Made by a program: the position numbers and the translations under genes. From Dallia pectoralis (Eukaryota > Chordata > Actinopteri > Esociformes > Umbridae), in assembly GCA_029465975.1 (NCBI GenBank), contig CM055728.1:7380721-7444720 (forward strand): a DNA stretch of 64,000 nucleotides, in the 5' to 3' direction. Positions 36,890-48,210 of the stretch are shown here, piece after piece (the first letter of the stretch is position 1; each line of letters begins with the position of its first letter). The notes under the pieces are model-generated. The model made no database searches. It saw only the letters and a program-made list of their open reading frames with translations, and was not told the origin of the DNA.

Positions 36890-37652
36890 ATAAATTCATA
36901 ATTAGATGGGTGGATGCGTGCGTGCGTGCGTGTGCGGGTGTAATGAACGGGTGGAGAAAGAGGAGGAGGGAATGAGAAACATCGATGGAGGTAGAAATGT
37001 GTGATTTCCACGCGGACTCCATAAGACTGGGTGATGCCGCACAGGGCGCAGCTCCTCATCTCAGTGCAGAATAACGAGCGACTTCAGAATAATGGATTAA
37101 TACACGCTGTTCGCCACGGGTTCGGTCTGGTAGTGTGTAATGTGGCTTGGGACGCACTGGCAGGAGTTAATACGTTTGGCCAGAACGCATGAATGTGACT
37201 TTCTACAGGTAGATGTTTTGGAGCCCATCACCGAGCTGTGTGATTCACCTAGAGGTGTTCACATGTCCTGAATGACGTCTCTTATAAGGAAAGCGAGTGA
37301 AACTAATCGTGCACGGAGTTCAGTGAGTAGCACACGCGTCTTATCCGCACACGCACGCTTTTTGCACAGAAGAGGATAAAGAAAAAGGAGCGCCTTCTCA
37401 TTTTCCTTATTTTTTAAGGGTTCGAGCCACTGTGTTTTTCCTGCAGATTATTGTGTGATGTTATTAAGGACCAGATGATCGGAGACCCCGCACGCACATC
37501 GACACGCACACGCAGGATCTGCCACTGCGCTCATGTGAAGTTGGGCTCGGCGAAAAGAATGTCACCCAGTTCTGCTGGATCTAAAATAAAAGCTTTTGCC
37601 TCTGATAGTTTCAACTAATCCCCGTGTACTTTTCCTGTGAACAGGCAGACAG
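36890..37652 (+). promoter_or_regulatory. Likely promoter and 5' non-coding exon of the GRM7-like gene
   Basis: CG dinucleotides are clearly more frequent here than in the flanking AT-rich DNA (for example around 36918-36940, 37010-37070 and 37480-37560). The stretch ends in GGCAGACAG|GTAATG, a good donor at 37652/37653. A matching acceptor lies at 37842, which makes the last part of this block a probable non-coding exon spliced to the coding exon. No unique TATA box or start site can be chosen by eye. Confidence 0.5.
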
Positions 37653-37842
37653 GTAATGCTTTCGGTGCTTTAGATATCCTATAGTCATATAGGGCCGGAT
37701 ATATTTTTGTGACAGTGGGACCTTTGAGTGAAGTCTACATTTGATCCATGTTTACCCAGACAAAATGGATGTAAATTGTGTTGTTTCTTTGAGCAGTTGA
37801 GGTCTCCATGAGAGTTCGTTTATTTTGTTTTCCTATCAACAG
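37653..37842 (+). other. Probable 5'UTR intron of the GRM7-like gene
   Basis: GTAATG donor at 37653 and a pyrimidine-rich TATTTTGTTTTCCTATCAAC|AG acceptor ending at 37842. The 190-bp length is typical of small fish introns. Inferred from splice signals only. Confidence 0.5.
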
Positions 37843-37886
37843 CACTCCCGTCTGTCAGACGACGGGCGCAGTTTGCCGAAAGCAGC

Positions 37887-37948
37887 ATGATGTTTTTCTG
37901 GCAGCTTGTTGAATCTCCTCCCTGGTGATGGGAATGGGCTTGTATTGA
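37887..37948 (+). promoter_or_regulatory. Two overlapping upstream ORFs in the GRM7-like 5' leader
   Basis: ATGATG at 37887 opens a 13-codon frame ending TGA at 37926-37928. The last A of that stop begins the ATG of a second, 6-codon frame ending TGA at 37946-37948. Both end 61 bp or more before the main start at 38010. If transcribed as part of the leader they could damp or regulate translation; that is inference. Confidence 0.45.
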
Positions 37949-38009
37949 CAAAGTTTACTACCATTTGCGTCGTGACATTCATCAGAACTAACTCAACTGC
38001 GGCAGAATC

Positions 38010-38519
38010 ATGGCTCGCCACAATTTCAGAATGAAACAAAACCCTCGCTTTCTATGGATATTATTTTGGTTGACCAGAGCGTTGGTGGATTTGGCGCTAT
38101 CGCAGGAGGTGTACGCGCCCCATTCTATCCGGATTGAGGGACATTTGACCCTCGGTGGCCTTTTCCCGGTGCACACCAAAGGAGCGGATGGCGTGCCTTG
38201 TGGCGATATCAAGAAGGAGAACGGGATCCATCGGCTGGAGGCGATGCTGTATGCGCTGGATCAAATTAACCTCGACGATCAACTTTTACCCAACATCACC
38301 CTGGGCGCCCGGGTGCTAGACACGTGCTCGAGAGACACGTATGCGCTTGAACAATCATTAACTTTCGTCCAGGCTTTGATCCAGAAGGACATTTCAGACG
38401 TGAGATGCACCAACGGAGAAGCGCCGGTTTTCGTCAAGCCAGAGAAAGTGGTAGGAGTGATTGGTGCATCGGCAAGTTCTGTGTCGATTATGGTTGCCAA
38501 CATATTGCGCCTTTTTCAG
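38010..38519 (+). CDS. grm7: Metabotropic glutamate receptor 7 (group III mGluR), first coding exon
   Basis: This exon encodes 170 residues: a signal peptide (hydrophobic FLWILFWLTRALVDLAL, cleavage likely before QEVYAP) and the start of lobe I of the extracellular glutamate-binding Venus flytrap domain. Matches to mammalian mGlu7 include YAPHSIRIEG, GVPCGDIKKENGIHRLEAML, CSRDTYALEQSLTFVQALIQ and VFVKPEKVVGVIGAS. In the KENGIHR motif, Asn71 and Arg75 correspond to mGlu7 Asn74 and Arg78. mGlu4 and mGlu8 have Lys at the Asn position, so this favours GRM7. Ser156 matches the conserved ligand-binding serine (Ser159 in mGlu4). There is an N-glycosylation site NIT at 95. The ATG has A at -3 and G at +4. 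The exon ends CTTTTTCAG|GTATGT in phase 0 after LRLFQ, the known exon-1 boundary of group III genes. The receptor is a presynaptic Gi/o-coupled GPCR dimer. Remaining exons lie beyond the window. Confidence 0.93.
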
Positions 38520-41500
38520 GTATGTCCGCCTCTTGTGAACTCACTCTATGGTAGGCATTTCTGTGGGTGAAATACTTATTTTGTTTAAATACATGGGTTT
38601 TAAAACAACCTGACCGCTAGTATAATGTTAAGCCATGGTCATGTAGACTGAATTGAAATCTACAGCTACTAGCTGGGCTCATTACATTAGATTTTGACCC
38701 TTCAAAGAAACCGAGAAAATCTTAGCCCAGACAATACCACAGAAAATCTTTTATTAGCCTATTTCTTAAGCGCTTCCTCACTGATGAGAATGAGAAATGG
38801 TTGAGGGACTGCTTGAGTGGGCTGTTGCGCTTCCCTGGTGGTGCTGAAAGAACCTCGCTACCCGCCTCCCTACATCTCTCCTTTCCTCTCCTCCCTCTCA
38901 ATCTCCATGGTATCTTCCTTTCTCAGTCTCCATGGAATGCGTTGTGAAATGGTTTCGACAGACTCACACACCTACACAAACACACTCACACACCAACACA
39001 GGCGTAAGTTAAAACTAATCCAATACGGATGCAGAAATCTACTAAACGTCACCAGCTGTTGTTTAGTTTAAGTATTTCAGTCAATTTGGACATCTGTTAA
39101 GGTTCTAACATCATTGAGATTGTATTTTGTTTCATTCAAAAATGCTATAAATTAGGTCTCCACAGGCGTTTTACTATGGTTATCTGGCCATTAGTTATTT
39201 TGATATGCTTCTCAATTGGCAACACAATTTTCCATGTTTTTGTTTGTAACCAGACAATGGAAATTCCAAGCATCTTTTTTTCTACACACAGGCCAGCATA
39301 GCCATGAGTTTGTGTTTAACGTCAGCATTACAAGCACAGCCAGTAGATCCACTGCAGTGGAATGAGACATCCAGCAGTGCTCCAATACCACAAATGAATT
39401 ATTAAAACCAAATGGTTGGAGCAAAATATGCATTTTCTTGAAGTAGCATGCATAGCTTTGCAAAAGATCTAAGTAAGCAGATCTAAGTAGGTTCACTCGT
39501 AAGACTGTATTATATGTGATTTTCATAAAGCCAAGTAGAAAACACAAGAGTTAGTGTTTGTGGTGACGTCTTGTGGTTACAGATTGTGACTTGCAGCTAA
39601 TGCCAATTTGTGTTTTCCCTAATCAATTAAACTGAGCACAGCCCAGGACTAAGTAGCTGTTTAAAAGAGACTGATGCCATCAAAGTGCTCAACAGCCTTT
39701 TATCTGTTCTATGAAAGCCCCAACCTCATTAACAGACACACACACACACACACACACACTCCCCCCCTTACCTCTCCCCCATCCCAATCTTTACCAGGCC
39801 ACTATGTATATGCTGGTCTCAGGGGGGTTGTGATGATCACGGTACTTCATACTAAGGGTCACATCACATCCCTGGGGGGGGGAGGTGGGGGGGGTAATTC
39901 CCTCAGGTCCTATTTCTGTCTCCGGGTCTGCCTGTGTCAGGCTGTAACAGCCGTGTAGGTTGGACGTGTGCTGTGGCACCGGGGCATCGGCGTAGTAATC
40001 AGGCTCAGCGAATCAGCGGGTTGACAGGCCCTGTCTGGGAGCTCCTCTCCTCTCTCCTGCGTTTGCTAGGGCAGTCACTGCAGTTTCTCACTAATTTCCC
40101 TCCACCACACCGAGCTGGCTGTCGCCGTCGTGTAGCTGTCATCTGCTACGTTGATCCCCACAGTCAAACCCTCGACAAATCCTGGAGAGTGTCTGTTTAG
40201 ATGTATGCATTTTTCTAGCCGACTTGAGTTTCTGAGCGTGATAAGGTCTCCTTCTGGTTTTTTGGTTCTTCCACACCAGCCCTGGTCGTGATTGTCACGT
40301 TGATGGTAAACATTGATCGAGATGAATTGGCCATTAGCTCCAGTAGTAATCAATAGAAACTGCAGGATGACAGCTTCCTGCCCATTTATACTCATCTGTC
40401 CCACTGCAACTGATTAATTTGTGGTAGCAATTACAAGTTTCCCAGATTGTTTTCAGCTTCAATCCATCAAGTTGAGACTTCATTTTCTCAAACGCATGAT
40501 AATACTAATAATAATACAAGCTGTTTTTGCCTGATTGATGAAGCTAAATCTACGGCCATTTAAGACGGGAGAAAAGGTTTCATGCTTCGTTGGTGGATTT
40601 CAACGTCTGTAATCAGTCACAAATGTTTTTTCTTTACACTGTAAGTGATATAGTCTGTGCTTAAACAACAGGGGTTGATGTTCTGCCATGACAATCCACC
40701 CCAAAGTCACGTGGGATGCTGATCCTAAAAAAGTGAAACTATTTAAGTTTAATTCATCCAATGTTTTGTCAGCCGGAAGATCTTTTAGTATTTCATTAAC
40801 TCCAGACCTGGCCAATAAGCTGAGGAATATGGCGATTTGTGTTTTTTCCATCTACAGTCCAATAGTATGGCCAGAGTCTCAGGGGGGTCAATCATCTTCA
40901 CAGAGCACTGCGTCAGTATTGTGGCCTTTCAGTGAGAATCTCAGTCAAAGTCATCATAAAATCCAGTCATTGTGCTTTTATCACCACCTGTGATAAATGG
41001 ACCATCAGGGAAGTTAAATACAGCTAGTAGGTTTTATTGGCAGCCGCTAAATATTACTGCTGTCTATTCAAGGTGCGAGAGCCTGGCAAACTGTTAATGC
41101 TGGGAAATTGACATGAGGAATTGATTTCTGAGGACCCTAAGACTGGTGATCAATACTGTTGCTATGGTGAGTCAGATGCGCTCTGACAATTTTTTTATTT
41201 TCCTCTTCTTTCACACAGCACTGGAAATTAGGAACACCAATGCCTGCAAAATGCAAAAAAAAGAAGAAACTGTTGAGTTATGAGTCAGGGATAAAAAAGG
41301 AGTTGTTCTAAACCTCACCGAAATAATCGTATTGTTTATCATTGTCCTCAGTTAACGAGACAGTCTCCCACGCTCCAAGGAAAGCCTATGTCTCAGCCAA
41401 AAATTACTCTTGTTGTCCGTTTGCAACTCTTGGCCCGTGGAATAAATAGTGAAATCGATTTTTTTTATCTTGCTGACATTTATATCAGGGGAAGGCTGCT

Positions 41501-42214
41501 TGCCTTCTCCTGCCTTCTCTTCTCCCCAACGAGAGGAGTAACTTTGCATTGAATGCACGTTAACTTCTTCTTGTCCTTTGTGTCAAGGGACTGAGTCCCC
41601 GCAGACTAGCTGTCTAGATGAGCCATTGATGTCCACTCCTCTCATAGCCTGACAGGCAAGGTACCATTTTTATCTGTTGCCCTTTCCTGAAGAGTCATCA
41701 GTATGATCGAGCTGAGGTAGATTGAAGCTTGACAGACGGACGGATCTATTCAGCTGACAGCATAAAGTCCTGACAGACACACAGTCATGTAGGCGAGATG
41801 GGTTGCGTAACTGGCACAGAAAGCTGTTATCAAATGTCAAAGGGTAAATCTGTCTGCTCGTCCTAAGAGTTTGCCATTTGCACATTCATGCATGTGACAG
41901 CATAGGTCAATTAGTCCCATCTAGAGCACCTTTATTTATGCCTCCAGCGATTGGATGCCCAGAGTCAAGCATATGGTCAGATAAACACCCCCTCGCACAT
42001 CCCGCCCATACGAGACCTAAACACCCAAGGGTGAATCCATTTGAATTCAATCACTTTATGACAGCACCCAGTTGTGAATTGAAACTTTCCTTACATATTT
42101 GCCCATTGTTCTAATTGGAGGGTGAGAAACGGGACATGGCAGCTCACCATTTATCTTACATTGGTAATATTTCAACAATGCTGTATAACTGAATTTCAGA
42201 ATTTAAACAATATT
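38520..42214 (+). other. GRM7-like intron 1, first part; no other gene seen
   Basis: Starts with the GTATGT donor. Contains CA-rich (38960-39000, 39735-39760) and poly-G (39872-39893) runs. Stretches at 39940-40200 are richer in CG but hold no supportable exon. The intron is not closed within the window. Confidence 0.6.
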
Positions 42215-42278
42215 GCAAGCATTCAAGTTTATTTATATAGCACAATTTATACATAAACGCAAGTCAATGTACGAAGAA
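42215..42278. mobile_element. Short retroelement-type tail
   Basis: AAGTTTATTTATATAGCACA followed by AATTTATACATAAACGCAAG resembles a very common fish interspersed-repeat end (AAGTTTATTTATATAGC). Family not certain (LINE or SINE 3' region). Confidence 0.45.
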
Positions 42279-42399
42279 AAAAAGAATAAAAAATAAAATA
42301 CATGCATTTTATATTAATAGCAACCTGTTTACTGGCATCATGTACATTTAAAACATTTCATACTGTGTATATTTTATTCAAAAAGTCTTTAGAATGTTT

Positions 42400-42690
42400 G
42401 GGTCATAAGGACTTTATTCGAAAGGTCTTTAGAACCTTTTCAGGTCTTTAGAACCTGGCCGAGAAGTCTTCAGAACTTCCAGGTCTTAAGAACTTTATTC
42501 AGAAGGTCTTCAGAACTTTATTCAGAAGGTCTTCAGAACTTTATTCAGAAGGTCTTCAGAACTTTATTCAGAAGGTCTTCACAACTTTTTCAGTTCTTTA
42601 GAACCTGGCCGAGAAGTCTTTAGAACTTCCAGGTCTTAACAACTTTATTCAGAACGTCTTTAGAACCTTTTCAGGTCTTTAGAATCTACA
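42400..42690. repeat. About 23-bp imperfect tandem repeat
   Basis: Copies of AGAAGGTCTTCAGAACTTTA TTC and variants AGGTCTTTAGAACCTGGCCG. A longer block (TTTTTCAG..AGAACCTGGCCGAGAAG) occurs twice, near 42435 and 42588. Confidence 0.9.
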
Positions 42691-43945
42691 TTGTCAATGT
42701 TTTTATTTTAATGAGACAACAGTAAGCATTGTCTCCCTGTCAAATCAGTGTACATTTGTTAATGTTATCTCTGGGACAAATCATTCACCCATGGTTTATC
42801 AAAATCATGCCAGTGGTGACTGAGATGACAGTGCGTCAGCTAGATTCATCCCTTAACATGTGAGACACATTTAATGACTCGGTTTTTAACAGATGAAGAT
42901 AGTACATTCTCGTGATAGTGCTACTGTTCTGAGTCTTTTTGCATATGTTGATGTAGACCAAATAGTGTCAATGCATAATAACAAATCTTTGTGTCAAGAT
43001 ACCATATTGAATGTAACACACACGTGTATGCACATACAGTATGTATGTATGAAGACAGATCCACAACCCCCCACTCTGATTTCGACGTGGGGGACAATAC
43101 AGTACTCTACACTGGGGGGGGCTGTCTCTATAGATACAAAGAACAAAGAGCGTTTAAATGAAACCTGTCCAACTATGTTATGGATTACACTAGACACAAT
43201 AACATCAGATCAGCCATGTCTGAGTTCAAGTGCAGCTGCAGGGTATTCATGTTCTGCAATATGAACTAGTCATTCTAGTTCTGGTAATACAGTTGGGATC
43301 ATGGTCTTAAAATAACAAAAACAACATCCTGAAGTGAATGGATGTATTGTGCTGATTCAGATTATTTCAGTAATTCATTCCATTAGATATATGGAATGTG
43401 GGTCTTTAAAATAGCTTTTACATTTGTTTGTTTGTAATGGTAATCTCTGAAGATTCAGTTGCAGAACAGACGTTCATCGCCATAACATAAAATCAAATAA
43501 TCTTGACCTGTTTGTGCTGACTGCATGCATGTTTTAGATTTGTCTCGAGGATTATCAAGGAAAATAGGAGGATCCTAATTTAGAATGTCTTGTCTGAATA
43601 CTTGAAAACATGATATATTTACGTTATTGTTTTTTAATGATGAGACACAAATACAATTATTTTTTTCACTTAGTCATTATGGTATAACATAGCTTCTGAG
43701 ATAGAGTAAAGGGACAGCAAAAACCAATTAAGTATGTCATTTGTTAACTTCGACAGACCTTCTGTAGTTTAAATGTGCAATGCTCTTGAATACATTGTGG
43801 TTTTAATTTTACATATCGTCAACAACATTGTAATTTATTCAAAATGTATTCTAAATATGGATTTTTTGTTTTAAAATATATTTATTAAAACAAAGATTGC
43901 CATCAGATGGCCGTCAGTCATAGTAACTTCTAATTAATTTGCCAC
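42691..43945. other. Intron DNA, no gene recognised
   Basis: AT-rich, short ORFs only; a GT-tolerant word ATGTATGTATG at 43041 and a small G run at 43115. Confidence 0.45.
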
Positions 43946-45432
43946 TGTCACGATTGGCGAGTCGGACACAAGCGAAATGCGAACGAAGGACATACAGTGG
44001 ATATAAAAAGTCTACACAACAAATGCCAGGTTTTTGTGAGGTGAACAAAATTAGACAAAGATAAATCATGTCAGAACCTTTTCCATTATTAAAGTGACCT
44101 ATAATGTGAACAATTCAATTGAAAAACAAACTAAATTCTTTGAGGGGAAAAAACTAAATTCAAAATTCATTCTATAAAATAACCTGTTTATTTTATGTGT
44201 GCACACCCTCAAAATAATACATTGTTGAAGCACCTTTTGGTTTTATTACTCACTCAGTCTTTTTGAGTAGGAGTGTATTAGGACGGCACATCTTGACGTG
44301 ACAATACTTTTCTTTGCAGAAGCTCTCAAAATCTGTCAGATTGCGAGGACCTCTCCTGTGCACAGCCCTGTTCAGATCACCCCACAGATGTTCAGTTGGA
44401 TTCAGGTCTGGGCTCTGGCTGGGCCATTCCAAACCCCTAATCTTCTTCTGGTGAAGCCACGGTTTTGTGTATTTGGATGTGTGCTTTGGGTTGTGAAAGG
44501 TGAACTTCTTCTTCAGCTTTCTAGCGGAAGCCTGGATGTGTTGTGCCAATATTCCTGTTATTTGGAACTGTTCAGAATTCCCTCTACCCTGACAAAGGCC
44601 CCAGTTTCATTGTGGGTATAATGTTCCTTGGGTGATGTGACGTGTTGTTTTTGCGCAAAACCTTTTGGGGTTATGGCCAAAAAGTTTAACCTCGGTTTCA
44701 TCTGACCATTACACATCTGCCCACATGCTTTTGGGAGCCTTGATGTTTGTTTTTGCAAACTTCAGCCGGGATGTTTTTCTTCGTAAGAAAAAGCTTCCAT
44801 CTTGCCACCCTACCCCATAGCATGGGTGTTGGATTTCACGGGCACAACCATCCTGCCTTGTCAAGACGTGACAGTAACCCCCACAAAGGCGCAGTTCCAG
44901 CCGCAATACTCTGACTGGGAGTGGGAGGGGCAGCCTATCTATTGGAGGCAGCCGCCAATCCCGGATCGCTACCAAAGCTTCCCCTACAGCAGCAGCACCC
45001 TTCTCCGTTGTCCTAGATCTGCTTCCGTAGGGGTCCCACGGAGCCAATTTGCCGTTGCGTCCTTCACGACCGACGAACCCAGTCACTGAACCACTGCCAT
45101 AGCCCCCCATAAAAATAATCCAGAGTCCTTCGTTCACCCACTGCGATTTAAAAAATGTTGGTCTTTCTTTCAAGAATGGGAAGTCGGACCCAAGCGCAGG
45201 GCGCACAAAATAGATATATTAAACAAAATATAAATATAAAGGAAAACACAAGACATAAGCAGCGTTAACGTTGGCTAACGCCAAACAACACCAACAAGTC
45301 AAACTGGGAAAGTAGGAACCTAAATAAGGGCAGTGATTAGGGAAACACATTAGGGCAATGAAACAATGGAACGTGTCTGTTCCCAAATGGACATTGGATT
45401 TTGCGGCTAGCCTGCCGTGCCAAGATTTGACA
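43946..45432 (-). mobile_element. Small LTR retrotransposon (TRIM-like), complete ends, Tc1 nested inside
   Basis: Flanked by a perfect 5-bp target duplication GCCAC (43941-43945 and 45433-45437). On the minus strand the first LTR runs from 45432 (TGTCAAATCTTGGCACGGCA) to about 45168. An internal region of about 294 bp follows (45167-44874), then a purine-rich TGTGGGGGTTAC tract just before the second LTR. That LTR starts at 44873 (TGTCACGTCTTGACAAGGCA) and ends at 43946 (CCGACTCGCCAATCGTGACA). The two LTRs agree at both ends. No gag or pol is present, so it would depend on enzymes from another element. The second LTR is interrupted by a Tc1 and has lost its middle. Confidence 0.8.
43995..44820 (-). 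mobile_element. Tc1-like transposon, truncated, nested in an LTR
   Basis: Starts after a TA (43993-43994) with CAGTGGATATAAAAAGTCTA, the best-preserved inverted repeat of this family in the window. It continues with the 3' part of a transposase on the minus strand. Visible there are a PSQSPDLNPTEHLWGDLNRA motif (44370-44430, with the DLNPxE signature) and NFLAITPKGFAQKQHVTS (about 44635-44690). The 5' third and the second inverted repeat are gone at 44820, where LTR sequence resumes. Same family as 17776-19145. Frames are broken, so it is inactive. Confidence 0.85.
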
Positions 45433-45437
45433 GCCAC

Positions 45438-47243
45438 AGCATATTTCTGTGATTTAATTTTTTTTCCAAAAGTTTGGCAAGCCTCTATTTGTATTTTACT
45501 ATATTTAAGCAGGAAGGTAGATGGAATGTCAGAGAGTGAGACATGTATAGGCAAATCATTTTATTTCTAACAATATTTATAAAAAATGAAAGGGTGAAAA
45601 TATCCCCCGATGAAATGGGCCAGTTCCCTTTTAATCAATCAAAACATGAAACTCACCATGTAAGTTATTCAGAAGCATGGTGCATCTCAACTATAAGCAG
45701 GCTCAACAAAAATTACCACATGAAATATAATTGTGTCTAAGCCACAACAATTGCAAGTATGATAAACAACAAAATTATTAAAATGTTAAAAAAGAAATCA
45801 CTGTTTGTATGCTATTAAATGATATCAATCTTAAATAATGTCCAGTGATGAACACATGGATGGCTAATGCAATGATTGGGCATGCAAAATAGGTCAACTT
45901 TGAACACTTAAATCCTGTGAATTCCTGTCCAATGTCCATTTTTACAATAGTCAAATATGTAAGGATGGTCAAATCAAATAGTTGCAGTCAAATAGTGATT
46001 CAATTGAAATGGATTTACCCACAAAACACACACACACACACACAAACACACACAAACACACACCACGCGCAGAATATAAAAAGATGATATATCCTCTTGT
46101 GGATTTTTCTTTTTCTGTGCCAGTGGTTTTGGTGCTTGTATTTTCTCTCCAAAGCTTGCTTTTCTAATTGGCTTTTACTCTGAGTCTGTCACAGAGAGCT
46201 CTCAGAGAAAGCATTTATTCTTTCATATACGGGAAAAATGCTGATAAGACTTATAATTATTAGTTCTACAGACTTCAAGGAGCAATTATCAAACCCAAAA
46301 CTGTGCCCTGTTAGTGAACAAAACGCTCTGCACAATTTAACAACATATGCCGCTCCCCTGTCTTCTTAAACCTTTGGCATTGTAAACAAATCCTGTTTTA
46401 TACGGATGCTTAGCCAAGCGAAACATGTACGCATGTAGTCTAGGTGACAGATTCATTATTAACGCGATAAATTTAATATTTCTAATTCAAAGTAGCTGTC
46501 ATTGTGGCTGTCAAGGGAAGGGTCCGGATGTCAAATGGAGACTGCCTTTCAGGACGAAATCAGCAAACATGGTTATCCTTGTGGGGATGGGGGAGGTAAA
46601 CTCTATTATTTACCCTGCAACAGATTGTACTGGTATGTGGGCTCATGTAACTTTGATGGAGTTTGGTCCTCTGTTATACTGGCACATACTATAAAACATA
46701 CATCCTCACTTAGACACACCCAGGCGATGCCATAAATATTTTCCCAGCATCAAGTTGTAACCGTTGTGTATCACTCTTAAGAAAAATGTTAACATTTTTT
46801 AAAATCTGTTTTTGTTTGTTTAGTCACAAGTAGTTTTTTTAAGTTGAGAACTGATCAGAACTTTCCAGAAGATCGCGTTAGAAGATCACTTTCCAGTTGA
46901 GCAGGTGTGTTAGAAATCTATATTACTAGTATTCAAAACAAAGCTAAATCAACAGATTTAAATGGATATCTGTTTTCCCTATGGGTGTCTTTGGAGAATT
47001 ACTCTCATTTCTATTTTGGTTGGATGCAAACTATACATTTGCTTCATGCGTTATATAAATCAGAACATCAGAATCATTTTGTGCTAGAGCTTCTGCGGGT
47101 GCAAACCTTCACTATGCAAAAGAAAACATACCTACAGAGTGGCCATGTATCTATTTTAACTTAATTGGCTAGCTAATTAGCTAGACAATATTTTTTATGT
47201 TGGGTACATTACGGTGATGGATATGGCTTTGCATGTTCTAATG
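45438..47243. other. Intron DNA, no gene recognised
   Basis: AT-rich, with a CA run at 46027-46063. A Cys/Tyr-rich 77-codon plus-strand frame at 46502-46735 overlaps another frame and matches no family I know. Confidence 0.4.
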
Positions 47244-48210
47244 CAGGGGTTCTTAACCTTTTTGATGTCGGGGCCCAAATTTTACAGTACAAAGTGGCCC
47301 AGGGCCCATTCAAATATTAGCACTGTATTGGTTTATTGATCTCACCCTGGGTTTGATTTGTACTCAATAACTAAACGAAATCCACCTGCAGTTTAACAGT
47401 TTATTTATGTATGTAAACCTGCACATACAACAATTAATGGAACAAATCAATCTGCAGGAACAAATTTAAAGGCTCAAGTCAGGCATATTAACACTAAAAT
47501 TAGTTAGATTTGACAAATCGTACTTTAAGTGTGTGTGTGTGTTAAAATAGTCTGCATCCCATAAGTGAAGATAATGAGGTTTTCTTTACACCCAAACTAA
47601 TATATTCCCTATTCTCTGTCCTGTCTCAGCTCTTTCTCTCTTGTATATCTCCATCCCCTTCGATCTGATTTCTGCACGATTCAAGTAAAATCATCTGAAC
47701 ATGTTATGCTCACAGGACCAACAAACACCGTGTTTTGTTTCATAATGCTGTTTGACATTTACACTCTTCACAACTCCAACTGTCTCGTTAGAAATCAAAC
47801 AGAATGGCTTCGTGCTGGATTGGGGCAAAATTAACGCATACCTCTGTCCAATCATCTTTAAAAACTCTATTTTTTCCATCAACTTTTCTTTTCCTGGACA
47901 ATGACATCCTCCAAACCCATTCAAACGCTTACTGCGGTGAAGTGTCGCGTCTCGCGCCCGATTACTTCAAAAGTATACACTTACTGGATGTCATGGCAAC
48001 TGAATCACGGAGGAAAACTTTAAATATATCGCCTTCGCTTTAATTTCAGACCATCTCCAAAGAGTCATAAACACTAGACAAATGATTTTGACAGGCATGC
48101 GTTTATCAAAGTAGGAAATCCATACTTTTAATTTCTTACACATAATTACTGTTGAAATGAAATAGTCCGGATTCCCTCCGGGTCCGGAGTCCGGACTTTG
48201 AGAAGTGCTG
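47244..48210 (-). mobile_element. hAT (Charlie-type) transposon fossil, internally deleted
   Basis: Left end CAGGGGTTCTTAACCTTTTT, right end (read inward) CAGCACTTCTCAAAGTCCGG. They share the hAT-Charlie pattern CAGnnnTTCTnAA. The minus strand at about 47720-47835 reads CLISNETVGVVKSVNVKQHY then ETKH, a decayed BED-like zinc finger (second Cys replaced by Ser, HxxxxH kept) as found at the N-terminus of Charlie/GTF2IRD2-type transposases. No catalytic domain remains in 967 bp. Flanking octamers TTCTAATG and GTGTATTG match at 5 of 8, too weak to count as a duplication. Confidence 0.7.
47690..47924 (-). pseudogene. hAT transposase zinc-finger fragment
   Basis: A 77-codon open frame whose central part is the BED-like finger described for the enclosing element. 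The upstream part (about 47924-47840) has no recognisable motif. It is a relic of the DNA-binding N-terminus. Confidence 0.6.

Noticed and set aside
38520..38567. Extension of the receptor frame past 38519 to a stop
   Set aside because: The 16 extra residues do not match any mGluR. The GTATGT donor falls exactly at the known exon-1 boundary, so this is intron read-through.
46425..46735. Two overlapping plus-strand frames, one Cys/Tyr-rich
   Set aside because: No family recognised, no splice signals placed sensibly around them, and both frames compete for the same DNA.
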